Part shown: piece after piece, positions 46,239 to 57,300 of the stretch
Numbering within the stretch: the stretch's first letter is position 1
Layout: every line of letters begins with the position of its first letter
DNA from: Parasponia andersonii
Taxonomy: Eukaryota > Streptophyta > Magnoliopsida > Rosales > Cannabaceae
Direction of reading: 5' to 3'
NCBI GenBank assembly: GCA_002914805.1
Contig: JXTB01000031.1
Span: 1,347,573 to 1,411,572, forward strand
DNA length: 64,000 nt
Notes under the pieces: generated by a model
Seen by the model: the letters and a program-made list of their open reading frames with translations, nothing else
Databases searched by the model: none
What the model was told of the DNA's origin: nothing
Program-made: the position numbers and the translations under genes

Positions 46239-47071
46239 TATTGGAGCAGTTTTCACCAGCTGTTCACATGTCTCTGAACTGCTGATGTTGTATCTTCCAA
46301 CTGTCCACGTATTCTTGCTATCCCAAAGTGCTTTTGACTTCAGGCAGGGTCGGAGAGGCAGGGGAGGCCACCTGCAAAGACTCTCTGATGCTTAAGTCAG
46401 TTGATTATCTTTGATTCAGGGTAGCAAAGATTTAATTTATCTCTGTATGAGTATATCTTTGTCTCTTGCTCATAAACTTTTAAATATTTTTTTTTGTATG
46501 CGTACATGCCTCCTCTTTTTGGGGACGCATGGCTCATATATATAGTCCTGGAACTGTGAACCTCATGGTTCTCAATCCGAAGACCGAGTACCTTTTCTCA
46601 TCAGGACATACTCCAGAGCTCACGGACTGTGATTACCGTGATTCTCCCTGCATCATCGTGATCTAGTTTCTGCCGTCCCCTACGACTTGAGCCTGTCAGG
46701 GGCGAGACTTTGACAAACTGCCGTTCTATCAGGACGGTTTGCCCAATGCACGCACCTACTCAAGATTGCTTTAAATGTTCTGTCTGGGTCTGGAATAGCG
46801 CGTTACCGTTCAGGGGTCTTCTGGTGGAAGACCTTCGAGTCTCCTGACCTCCAGCCATCGAGGTAAGAAATGAGCTAGGCCGAACCGGTCTAGGGTCTGG
46901 AATGGATTTGGCCCTGGCTCCTGACAGCCCACGGGCCCATACGGTATCACGTGCAACTCGCGTGACTTTTAAATGGTCATTCTGGACACGTGATGGATGA
47001 TGTGCATCCCTTGTGACCTATTTTGCCACATAATCGTCCATGTGGTACGTGATCAAGGAACGGGCCCCACA
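46239..47071 (-). repeat. 5' LTR of the Tat-like element
   Basis: 833 bp, plus-strand ends TATTGG (G-to-A change in the terminal dinucleotide) and CCCCACA. It matches 32,824-33,651 with scattered substitutions and has TATATATA on minus at about 46,537. Confidence 0.9.
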
Positions 47072-47076
47072 GTCTA

Positions 47077-48855
47077 CTAATCACGTTCTCCAAATTTAGG
47101 ATGTCCAAATACTGGTAGCGCTATACACGGGTAGCTACACACCAATAACTAATAAAGATGTCACATGTAAATTTGTATCTAAACTTAGAGGTGTGAGAGC
47201 GCTAAAACTGTAACTGCCCTTTAAACATTATTCTTTGTTAATGTTCTAATGGAAATCAATATCAGCCAAAATTTTTTGAATAGAAGAGCTTTTATGCCAC
47301 CCATTATAACGCTGGGACCTATATATGTTATTAAATCATCCACAAATGTGCTGATTTGAGACAGAGTGGTTCCATATTTCTTGCTTTGTTTGGCATCATT
47401 ATTGACAATTCCATTGGAACGACCACTTTGACATTAAAATTTGAGTCCAAAAGATCTCTCTCTTTCTCCTCCAATGATGCATGTGAACATATTTGGGTTC
47501 TCGATGTATTAACTATTTAGTATACCTGGCAGTATGGATTGCTCTTCGGGACATTTCTGGCTCAAAGTTTTGGCTCTCATCCACCAGCCTGAAGGGTTTC
47601 AACAACATGCATCATTATCTTCTTTCTCGTGATATCATTATGGAAATGATGCTATCAATTAATTCTAGACTTTAAGTACTGCAAATTATGTCAAGGTATT
47701 TGCAGGTTTTTTAAGGTCAACACTTGGAGATAATCTTTTTTTTTTTTCCCTTCTTTCTTTAAAAAGTTTTTAAGTTTAAGTTTAGTGTAGTTAATGATCT
47801 GGACAACTTATTATTATGTTTTATTCAGTGTTAATTATAACACTTATATACTATCTTCTTTGGAGCTACTCTAGACTTCTGCAGGGCCAAATATTATCAG
47901 GCATCAACTGATTAATTAAATGCCTATCTAGGCCAGATCATAACCTTACGAAAACTTGGAAATATTAGGTGCAACTAATCTATTATAGATATAGCTTTTT
48001 TTTTCTTATTCCAACTTCATAGTGAGAATCTTCTTCTATCTGAAGTTAGTATTGAGCAAGCAGAATATTCGCTTCAAGTTCCCGAAATCTTCAATTCAGT
48101 TCAAACTCGAGTGGAAGGAGTTCCGAACGGATTATACATGAAGATTTGACTGGTAAGGATTTGACGCAGAACGACATTTTAGTTGATCTTCAAATGCCGG
48201 ACCCAACAAAACATGTGTTGGACATTATGGAAGGATCTTTTTCTCAACTTTGGAGGAAAGGAGATGTAGGTTTTAAGGCAGGTGTCATGAAGAGTTACAT
48301 TTCCATATTTGAGCAGCTGTTGAGGATCTCACCACCAATTGAAGTTCCTGTAAGAGAAGAAGCAATGAAGCTAGCAGGTGAGTGGAAAGAAAAAATGAGA
48401 GCCAATACTGAAAACTCGTTGGAGGTTTTGGGGTTTCTACAATTTCTAGCTATGTATGGATTAGTTTCATCCCTTAATGAAGATGAGATTTTGAATTTTC
48501 TGGGGATAATATCTCAAAATGAATATGCTTTAGAATTAAGTCGGCCATTTGCTCCTGCATATAAGATACCTGGTAAGTCTTTTCAAAGAACTTTGCTTGC
48601 TGCCCTACATCTTGGCTTGCTTTCATAGATACGACTATTGTTCTTTAGTTAGCTCAGTACTAATGATTTAGTTAATTGCTCTTGAGAATCAAATGAGGCA
48701 ATTATGTAAAGCCTGCTATTTGTTTCACATGTGGCAGAGGTTATTCAATATCTTATTGGAAGGAAGAAGCTCATTGATGCAGTTAGACTCGCTTGTTCAT
48801 TCGGGTAAACTGACAAGTTCCCACCTATTAAACTACTAACTGAATACATGGAGGA
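47077..48855 (+). pseudogene. FRL pseudogene, second FRIGIDA block (5' part)
   Basis: 47,077 to about 48,010 is the remainder of the intron entered by the gypsy element; a candidate acceptor AG lies near 48,018. Coding-like sequence follows from there with a frame change near 48,140. The second FRIGIDA domain (DPTKHVLDIMEGSFSQLWRK, EVPVREEAMKLAGEWKEKMR, LEVLGFLQFLAMYGLVSS) runs to KIP at about 48,570, then a donor. A further exon starts near 48,736 (VIQYLIGRKKLIDAVRLACS), has a TAA at 48809-48811, continues DKFPPIKLLTEYMED and is cut at 48,855 by the copia element. It either continues the first block as a two-domain gene or is a partial tandem copy. Confidence 0.8.
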
Positions 48856-49234
48856 TGTTAGAAAATAAACTTATTTGTGACCCATTGGATCGTAGATAAG
48901 TAGTTTAGTTATTTGGGTTTGTGTTGTGAGTTGGACTTATTTTGATGTGTGTATCTAATAGCCCATAGTTTAATATCTTAGTTTCTAGAGTATTTTTGTA
49001 TTTACTAGATAGTATAATTAATTAAGTTGTTGAAAGTTGGATAAAAGATTCTTACACAATCTAGAATCATCTTTGGAGTAGTATAAATAGAGTGCTCCTC
49101 CTCTCATTTGTATCAAGCTGAAAGAAAAATAATTCAAATGGTAATACAAGTTCTTCTCTTCTACTAAAATTCTCTCTAGTTTCTCTTTTACCCTCTTTAG
49201 CCTTTCTAGCCTTAAAAATCTCCTATTTCCAATA
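48856..49234 (+). repeat. copia 5' LTR
   Basis: Starts TGTTAGAAAATAAAC and ends CCAATA. A TATAAATAG box lies at about 49,083. The LTR at 62,483-62,844 is the same family. Confidence 0.9.
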
Positions 49235-49694
49235 AAATGGTATCAGAATAAAGTTTTGAGTTTTCTTGAAATTCTAAATATGCTCTATGGTTGCAGCTTT
49301 GACTGATCTTTCACATCAAAAAAGAATTCTTGAGATTGAGAGTCTTAGCTATTTGTCCTAAACATATTACTATTATATATCAAATCGAAGAGCTCGACGA
49401 GACGAATATGTTGCCGTAAAAATCAGCCCAATCGGAATTCGAATGAGTCTAAACGAGTCGTCGGAAGTTTGCTGCCACAAATTGAGTCAACTCACCAAAT
49501 TGAGCCGAGTCAAAGTCGTTGACCGAGCCGTCATAGCGGTTGACCGAGCCGTTGACCAGATTATTGACCAGCGTTGACAGTTGACCGAGTGGTTGACTTT
49601 GACCAGTCGATATACTAGTCAATCATAAAGTTTTTCGACATTCCGGATCCATCCGTGTAGTCAAAATTTCCAAAACCTTACTATGTTAAGAGTT

Positions 49695-50833
49695 ATGACT
49701 ATCGATATTTTAGCATATTTTCAAGTTCTACCATTTCATGACAACAACTTTGATAATTAGAGTTTCAAAATAAAAGTTCTCTTTGGAGTACATGATATCT
49801 GAGATATAACAGAGAAAAGCTACGAAGAATCAAGAGATGAGGCGATACTATCCGCAACACAAAGGGATAGTTTAAAAGACTCAAGAAATAGAGACAAATT
49901 GTCTCTCTTCCTCATTTACCAAGCCTTAGATGGCAATAAGTTTGAGAAAATCTCCACCCACATCACTTGCGCCCAAGCACGGTAACTATTAACCTCAGTA
50001 GACTTGGCACGTGCTAGCCGCATTGCTAGCACGAGACGCCCGCCCTCATCACTTGCGCCCAAGGACAGTAGCTGTCAACCTCTGTAGACTTTGAATGTTC
50101 TAGCCGCATTACTAGCACGAGACGCCCGCCCACATCACTTGCTCAAGTGCAACATATGCCAAGGAAGCATAGGAGAAACTTCAAATCTCATATAAGGGAG
50201 AAGAAAAAGTTAAAGAAGAAAAATTTAAAAAGGTTTGCCTTAAAACTCTAAGAATGGAGTTTGATTTGCTACACATAATAGAGACTGAGTTAGCCTCTAA
50301 CTATTTTTCTAGAGTTCTAACTATTTCCAATCAAATGAAGAGAAATGGTGAGAACTAGAAAATGTTACGATCATAGAAAAGATTCTTCAATCGTTAGATC
50401 CAAAATTTGAGAATATTGTTATTATCATTGAAGAAACCAAAGATTTAGAAACCATAATGATAGAACAAGTCTTGGGTTCCTTGCAAGCCCATGAAGAAAA
50501 GAAAAGAAGACGCAAAATTTCAATGAACAGCTCCTCAAAGCTCAACTCCAAGAGAAAGAAGAAGATTTTGGCAATAGAAGAGGGTGTAGAAGAGGTCGTG
50601 GCCAAGGAAGAGGTCGCAGACGTGGAAGAGGAGGAAGATGATATTTCAACAACAATTATGAAAATGAAGATAGAAGAGAAAGCTCGACAAGAGGTCGTGG
50701 AAGAGGTAACTCGCAGCGTTGGTATGACAAGTCCCAAATCAAGTGTCACAACTGTCAGAGATATGGTCATTACGCTTTCGAATGTAGAGCTCCAAAGAAG
50801 GTGCAAGAGATAGCCAACTATGCCGAAGATTAA
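49695..50833 (+). pseudogene. copia gag
   Basis: An ATG at 49695 corresponds to the gag start of the sister element (63,356). The zinc knuckle CHNCQRYGHYAFEC (CX2CX4HX4C) lies at about 50,746-50,787. A 188-bp tandem insertion (49,955-50,142) absent from the sister copy splits the N-terminal domain. Several stops and frame breaks are present. Confidence 0.85.
49955..50142. repeat. 86-bp tandem insertion in copia gag
   Basis: CATCACTTGC occurs at 49961, 50047 and 50133, exactly 86 bp apart. The units share GACGCCCGCC and GCTAGCACGAG-type sequence. The sister element at 63,4-63,6 kb runs straight across the site (AATCTCAAGTGCAAC). Confidence 0.8.
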
Positions 50834-50894
50834 AGACAAGAGGAAGATATGTTGTTGTTAGCATGCAAGGAGACCACTGAGTACCAAGAAAATA

Positions 50895-52161
50895 TATGAT
50901 ATCTTGACTGCGGAGCAAGCAATCATATGTGTGGAAGAAGAGATATGTTCGTAGAACTTGACGAGTCGGTGACTGAGAATGTTTCATTTGGAGATGATTC
51001 CAAGGCAGTATTAAAAGGCGAAAGTAAAATTCTCATACGCTTGAGAAGTGGAGAACATCAATTTATTCCAAACGTTTGCTATATGCCTAACATAAAGAGT
51101 AATATCTTGAGTCTTGGTCAACTCTTAGAGAAAGACTATGATATTCACATGAAAGAAAATAGTCTTTCTTTAAGAGACAATAGAAACATGTTAATCACCA
51201 AAGTGCTAATGACAAGAAACAGAATGTTCTTGTTATATATTCAAAATGATGTAGTAAAGTGTCTAAAGGCTTACTACAAAGATTCATTATGACTTTGGCT
51301 CCTAAGGTTTGGACATCTCAATTTTGACAGTCTAGAATTATTAGCAAAAAAGGAGATAGTACAAGGTCTACCTTTCATCAATCAACTAGACCAATTATGT
51401 GAAGGATGTTTATTGGGAAAGCAATTCAGAAGAAGTTTTCTAAGAGAATTAAGTTTCCGAGCCCATAAACCACTTGAGCTCATATATACCGATGTGTGTA
51501 GTCTAATAAAACTAAGCGCTCTCGATAAGAATAACTACTTTTTCCTCTTTATCGATGATTTTTCAAGAAAGACCTAGGTATATTTCTTAGGGAGAAATCA
51601 GAAGTATTCGAAAAATTCAAAAAGTTCAAGGCACTTGTTGAAAAGGAAAGTGGTCGAAGTATCAAGGCAATGAGAACTGATAGAGGAGAAGAATTCATAT
51701 TCCACGAGTTTTAGAAGTATTGTGAAGACAACGGTATCCGCCGTCTTTTAACAGTACCAAGATCTCCCCAACAAAATAGTGTCGCAGAAAGAAAGAATAG
51801 AATAATCCTTGACATCGCCAAAAACATGTACAAGAGCAAAGGAATGTCAAAGGAGTTTTGGGCTGTAGTTTGTGCAGTTTATCTCTCAAATTGCTCTCCA
51901 ACAAGAAGCGTATAAGGAAAGATGCCACAAAAAGCTTGGAGCGGAAGAAATTCTGGAATCTTTCACCTAAGAGTGTTTGGAAGCATAGCTTACGCTCACG
52001 TGCCCGATGAAAAGAGAATGAAGCTTGACGATAAAAGTGAGAAGTTTATCTTTATCGGCTACGACTCTAACTCAAAAGGTTATAAGCTCTATAATCCAAG
52101 CAATGACAAGACCATTTCTAGTCGCAACGTGGAGTTTGACGAAGAAAGCACCTGGGAATGA
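50895..52161 (+). pseudogene. copia protease and integrase
   Basis: The protease remnant has DCGASNHMC near 50,905 and an IKSNILSLGQLLEKDY block. The integrase zinc region (FGHLNFDSLELLAKK, CEGCLLGKQ) starts near 51,305. The catalytic core includes IYTDVCS, MRTDRGEEF and NSVAERKNR. The C-terminal part reads VFGSIAYAHVPDEKRMKLDD. In-frame stops lie at about 51,291, 51,574, 51,712 and 51,913. Confidence 0.87.
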
Positions 52162-52439
52162 CACACACAAGTTGGAAATTATGAATTCGTACCATACATT
52201 GAAGAAAAAAACGAGCAACAAAGAATGGAGCAAGTACGAGAAGAATTGCAAGAGCTTGTTACCCCACCTACTTCACCAACGGTAAGCACTCATCAAGAAA
52301 TAACACTAGGATCATCTTCAAGTAATAGTTCAAGTGAAAGGATATCAAGATTAAGGAGCTTACAAGAGATATATGAGGTAACTGAGAATTAAAATGACTT
52401 GAATTTCTTTTGCCTCCTTGCTGATTGTGAACCATTAAA

Positions 52440-53950
52440 TTTTGATGAAGCTGTTCAAAGTAAAAAGTGGCAAGATGCGATGGATGAAAAAATAAAGGCG
52501 ATCACAAAAAATGATATATGAGAGCTTGCTACATTTCTCAAGGAGCACAAAGTAATTGGTCTAAAATGGGTTTACAAGGCTAAGAAGAATGCTAAAGGAG
52601 AAGTAGAGAGATATAAGCAATATTGGTTGCGAAGAGATACAGTCAAAGACCCGACATAGACTATGATGAGGTATTTACTCCTGTTGCTCGTCTAGAAATG
52701 GTACGATTGATCATCTCATTAGTTGCTCAAAATAAATGAAAAATTCATCAAATGGATGTCAAGTCTGCTTTTTTAAATGGAGTCTTTGAAGAAGAAATCT
52801 ATATAGAGCAACCATCTGGATATGAGATTAAGGGAAAAGAAGATTAGATTCTAAAGTTGAAGAAGTCTCTTTACAGGCCAAAGCAAGCACTGAGAGCATG
52901 AAATAGACGCATCGACAAGTTCTTCCAAGATAACAACTTCATTAAATATCCTTATGAGCAAACATTGTACATCAAAGTAAAAGACGAAGATATCTTGTTC
53001 GTGTCTCTATGTCGATGATTTGATCTTCACGGGGAGTAAATCCATCCATGTTCGAAGAGTTTAAGAAAGGAATGACAAAAGAGTTCGAGATGACCGACAT
53101 CGGGCTCACGTGTTACTATCTTGGCATGGAAGTGAAGTAAGAAGAAGACGGAATTTTCATTTCATAAGAAGGTTATGCCAAGGAGATCATCAAGAAGTTC
53201 AAGATAAATGATTACAAGGCTGTCAATACATTGATCGAATGTGGAGTCAAACTATTAAAGCATGACGAAGGAGAAAAGATGGATCCATCACTCTACAAGA
53301 GCTTAGTTGGAAGTTTGCACTACCTGACTTGTACAAGACCTGATATTCTCTATGCTGTAGGCTTGGTCAGTCGTTATACAGAATCTCCAACAATCACTCA
53401 CTTGAAAGTTACCAAGAGAATTCTTAGATTTATTAAAGGAACAACTAACTTTGGCTTACGATATTCATCATCTAATAACTATAATCTTGTAGATTATAGT
53501 AACAGTGATTGGAGTGGAAACCTAGATGATCAAAATAGTACAGGTGGTTTTATATTCATTATGGGAGACACTGTTTTCATATGGATATCTAGGAAGCAAT
53601 CAATTGTCACACTTTCAAGCTGTGAAGCAGAGTATGTTGCAGCGTGTGTCTATCATGCAATTTGGCTAAAAAACTTATTGAAGGAACTATGCATTCCGTA
53701 GAATGAACCCACTGAGATATGTATTGACAATAAATCATCAATTGCTTTGACAAAAAATCCTGTCTTCCATGATAGATACAATCACATCGATATCTGTTAC
53801 CATTACATAAGAGAATGTGTTGCAACAAAGGACGTGAAATTTAAGTATGTGAAGACTCAAGACCAAGTGGCAGATATTTTCACCAAACCACTCAAGCATG
53901 AAGATTTTCTTAAGTTAAGAAATTTATTAAGTGTCACAAATCAAGTTGAA
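52440..53950 (+). pseudogene. copia reverse transcriptase and RNase H
   Basis: RT motifs include [40 protein letters not shown] and YVDDLIF; a frameshift lies just before the YVDD box at about 53,010. RNase H follows at 53,231-53,950 (SLVGSLHYLTCTRPDI, LSSCEAEYVA, DQVADIFTKPL). Multiple stops show it is inactive. Confidence 0.9.
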
Positions 53951-53956
53951 GGAGGG

Positions 53957-54326
53957 TGTTAGAAAATAAACTTATTTATGACCCATTAGACCATAAATAA
54001 GTAGTTTAGTTATTTAGGCTTGTGTTGTGAGTCGGACTTGTTTTGGTGTGTGTATCTAATAGTCCATAGTTTAATATCCTATTTTCTAAAGTATTCTTGT
54101 ATTTGTTAGATAGTATAATTAATTAAGTTGTTAGAGGTTGGATGAAATATTCTTACTTATTCTAGAATTATCTTTGGAGTAGTATAAATAGAGTGCTTCT
54201 CCTCCCATTTGTATCAAGCCAAAAGAAAAATAATTCAAGTAGTAATATAAGTTCTTATTTTCTACTAAAATTTTCTCTAGTTTCTTTCTTAGTCTCTCTA
54301 GCCTTAAAAATCTCCTATTTCCAACA
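53957..54326 (+). repeat. copia 3' LTR
   Basis: 370 bp, TGTTAGAAAATAAAC to CCAACA, directly after the purine tract. Identity to the 5' LTR is roughly 87-90% by eye. Confidence 0.9.
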
Positions 54327-54990
54327 GAGGATGCTAAGAGTTACACTAGACAACTTTCTGAGAAAAAGAAATGGAGGGAAGAAAATTTATAAAATCATAG
54401 GTTTTAAAATGTCAAAGTATGCTTCCCTTTCGTGAATTCAACGGACATTTTCGTAGCAAGTATAATCACCGTATTATTGTTTACAGGACGAGGCCACGGA
54501 TAAAGAAATAGCTGCTCTTAGAACCGTGGTTCAATGCATCAAAGATTACGGTCTTGAGTCTCAACTCCGATCAGGTAACATTCTGAAACGCATTGCTATG
54601 CTGGAACTGATAAAGAATGATAAGAAACATTCAGTCTTATTTTTTCAGTCTAAAGGATGAACAACAGCAGCAGCAACAGCAACCGCAACCATAACTGAAA
54701 CAGCATAAAAACAATAAATAAATTTTTTTAAAAAAAGCACTTCGGTCTCTCAGGAAAAACCACAACAAGAGGGTAAAAGTAAATGCCCTCGAACGGCTTT
54801 ATTGACTCCTAAACTCCGTGACTCGCCTGTTTCAAAAATATCCCTCCGCAAACGAATTCTCCATCTGAAATGCTCGGTACTGCTTTGGCTAATGGTGGAA
54901 ATGCTCTACAGTTTGGTTCAGCTGAGATCAGTAGTGTTGTTAGTACTGCTTGGAAGATATGTGGCATGTCCAACTAGTCTGCAACCCATC
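54327..54990 (+). pseudogene. FRL pseudogene, 3' part after the copia insertion
   Basis: Sequence after the element resumes the exon split at 48,855, one TSD copy apart (AKSYTRQLSEKKKWRE). A later exon after an AG near 54,487 reads DEATDKEIAALRTVVQCIKD and GNILKRIAMLELIKN, the conserved FRL C-terminal helices. Gln-codon-rich and basic sequence follows to about 54,990. A stop lies at about 54,658. Confidence 0.8.
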
Positions 54991-57300
54991 TTTATGTCTT
55001 GTTGGTTTTAAACGACGAAGGGTATAGGGATGAACACTGCTATATTTATTTCAATCATATAACCACGTGTGAGGATACCTTTATGCCATACATAATGGTG
55101 TGTGACTGGATGAAAATTAGTAGTGAGTATCCTCATTGGTATTCTTTTATATTTTTCCTTTTAACTGTTGTACCTAGATGTTCGCATTTGGTTTCAAGTT
55201 TCAAGTGCTATTTACAAATAGGGCAATTGTATATAAGATTGTTTACGAACCAATATGTCGTGGTAGTCTAGTGGATGTGGTATACTGCTCTAGTTTGCCC
55301 TCGAATCTACGAGGGCAGATGGAGGACAGTTTTGTAATTATCACCTATATTTCTGAAGGTGAATTATAATTATACTGTTCTTATTAATCATTGTTTTAGA
55401 TGTGTGTGGATTAAACAATGAATAAAAATTATGGTTATCATTATTTGTTAATTATGATAAAATAAAAGAAAAATTAAGATGAAAATACTAATTGTTTTTT
55501 ATAATTAACGAAACATCAAACATAACAATATATTAAATAATTTTGAAAATTTAGATAAAAAACACCTTTTTTATAGTAAATTTTAGAAAATACATCACTC
55601 TCAATAATTTTTAGGTAATTACATCACTTTTAAAAAAGGAAGTGCAAAACAAATTATATACCTTTAAGTCGAAAGCACTAGATATGGTGTGAAGTGCTAA
55701 ACAAATGTATCTAATAATTCTATTGAATTTTTTTTTGAATGTTTAGCACTAGATAAGATGTCATGGGCACTAGATATGAGTGTCAAATAGCATTAGATAA
55801 TGTATCTAGTAACTTAATCTCTCTTGTCTAGTTAGATTTAGGTTCTCATTTAAATGTTATGAGCGAGGCATGCTGTTAGGAATGCTAGACACAAGGGTCA
55901 AAAGGTGCTAAACAAAGTATCTAGTAACTCGACCTCCTGTGTCTAGTCAGAATGTGAACTCTTGATAAGAGAAGTGTTAAGGGCATTTTATGCTAGGGGT
56001 ATGTTTATATTTAAAATAAATTACAACTTAATAAGGTCACTAAAAAAATTATATTAAGAGTGGTGTATTTCCTAAAATATACTATTACAAATGTATACTT
56101 TGCAAAGAATCCAATAGTTTTCAAACTCTAAAATCTAAAAATATATATAAGTAAATATAACTCTTCAACTCATTATTTCACCAAAGGTATATGAATATAA
56201 GTAGTGTAAAATTAAATACATATCTATATGTATAATAATTTATTTTTATGTAAATATGTATATATCAAGATAGGTATGATGCTGATTATGCTAATATTGT
56301 CTTCATATTATACTTGCATATTAATGTCGTAGTTATTCTCTGTCCCGATTTCATATCTTGCTTGAGTGGTTTTTTCCATTCTTATTCGGAACGAATAACC
56401 ATAGATGTTCCTAACTGTGGATTATATTGCCATCAAAGCTTTTACACCTAATTTACGATTTTATTACTTTAACATGAGCATGCATTTTGTGTCTGTGTAC
56501 CCTAGGTAGATTAGAGACCAGAAACTGGCTATGAGCAATATTTTGAACTTTATGGCTGAATTTGAAAATTTTAGTTACATGTAAAGCGTGAGATTTTTGA
56601 TCGAGTGTATGTGTTTGTACTTTTCTTTTCTTAAGTTTATTCTACATAACGGTCTTTGTTATTTCTTGTGTCATTTTTATTACCGCATAAATGAAGGTGC
56701 AATGATCAATATAGTTTATAGTTTCACAACTCTTTTGAATGTGTTTCGCCTTTAGTTCCCTCCTCTCATTCTTTAGTTTTTGTAATTTTCTTCCCATAGT
56801 TTATTAATTAGCTGAATAAATCCTTTCCCTCCACTTTAATCACATTTATGTAAACGTCTAATGCTAATTACGTCATAGTCTATTTCCTGTAGTGCTATCT
56901 CTAACTTTATCATCTTATTAGTCTATTTGAGTTCACTTTCATTTTGAAACATGCCATTTTCATGGACCATGCTAAACAATCCAAACTCGTGTCTGATTTT
57001 AGACATGGTTCGGATTTATAGAGCGGAGGCTTCTAAGGTCAAATGCCAGAGCTACTTTTTATTTTTCAGGAATTATATATAACGGTGCAGCTCCTAGTCA
57101 CATTAGACAATTAACCCAAACAATGTGTGACTAATAAGATTAAACGAGGATAACCGTATCGTCTGGTTGATTGATAATTCGATCACGATTCAATTCAACC
57201 TCCACCCCATTAAAAATAAAAATAAAAAACCCTAAATTTGTAATGAAAATTGGGTCCTGGAGAAACTATATTTGTTATATCTATACGTATACATGTAAAT
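54991..57300. other. AT-rich intergenic region with one MITE
   Basis: No gene is supported. Apart from the inverted-repeat element at 55572-56087, the sequence is plain AT-rich DNA. Confidence 0.45.
55572..56087. mobile_element. MITE-like inverted-repeat element
   Basis: The left end (TATAGTAAATTTTAGAAAAT, then ACATCACTCT) matches the right end in inverse (AATAGTATATTTTAGGAAAT, then ACACCACTCT) over about 45 bp. Inside, GCACTAGATA-like and GTATCTAGTAACT-like units recur several times. No TSD was settled and no coding sequence is present. Confidence 0.5.

Larger units (their letters stand above)
32824..47071 (-). mobile_element. Ty3/gypsy Tat-like LTR retrotransposon, TSD GTCTA
   Basis: The element spans 14,248 bp as assembled, about 12.5 kb without the artefactual duplication at 38,602. 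It is flanked by GTCTA at 32819-32823 and 47072-47076. On minus it reads 5' LTR (right), primer-site-like sequence, gag, protease, RT, RNase H, second RNase H, integrase, tandem repeats, antisense gene, polypurine tract, 3' LTR (left). Stops and frameshifts scatter through gag-pol and the two LTRs differ at very roughly one base in eight over the part compared by eye, so it is an old copy. Two RNase H domains and an antisense gene point to the Tat lineage. It sits in an FRL intron in antisense orientation to that gene. Confidence 0.92.
48856..54326 (+). mobile_element. Ty1/copia LTR retrotransposon, TSD GAGGA
   Basis: A 5,471-bp element with GAGGA on both sides (48851-48855, 54327-54331). It lies in an FRL exon in the same orientation as the gene. 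Order on plus: 5' LTR, tRNA-iMet-type primer site (49238-49247, TGGTATCAGA), gag, protease, integrase, RT, RNase H, purine tract GAAGGAGGG (53948-53956), 3' LTR. The LTRs (379 and 370 bp) differ at about 40-50 positions by eye and the open frame carries many stops, so it is old and inactive. Confidence 0.93.
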
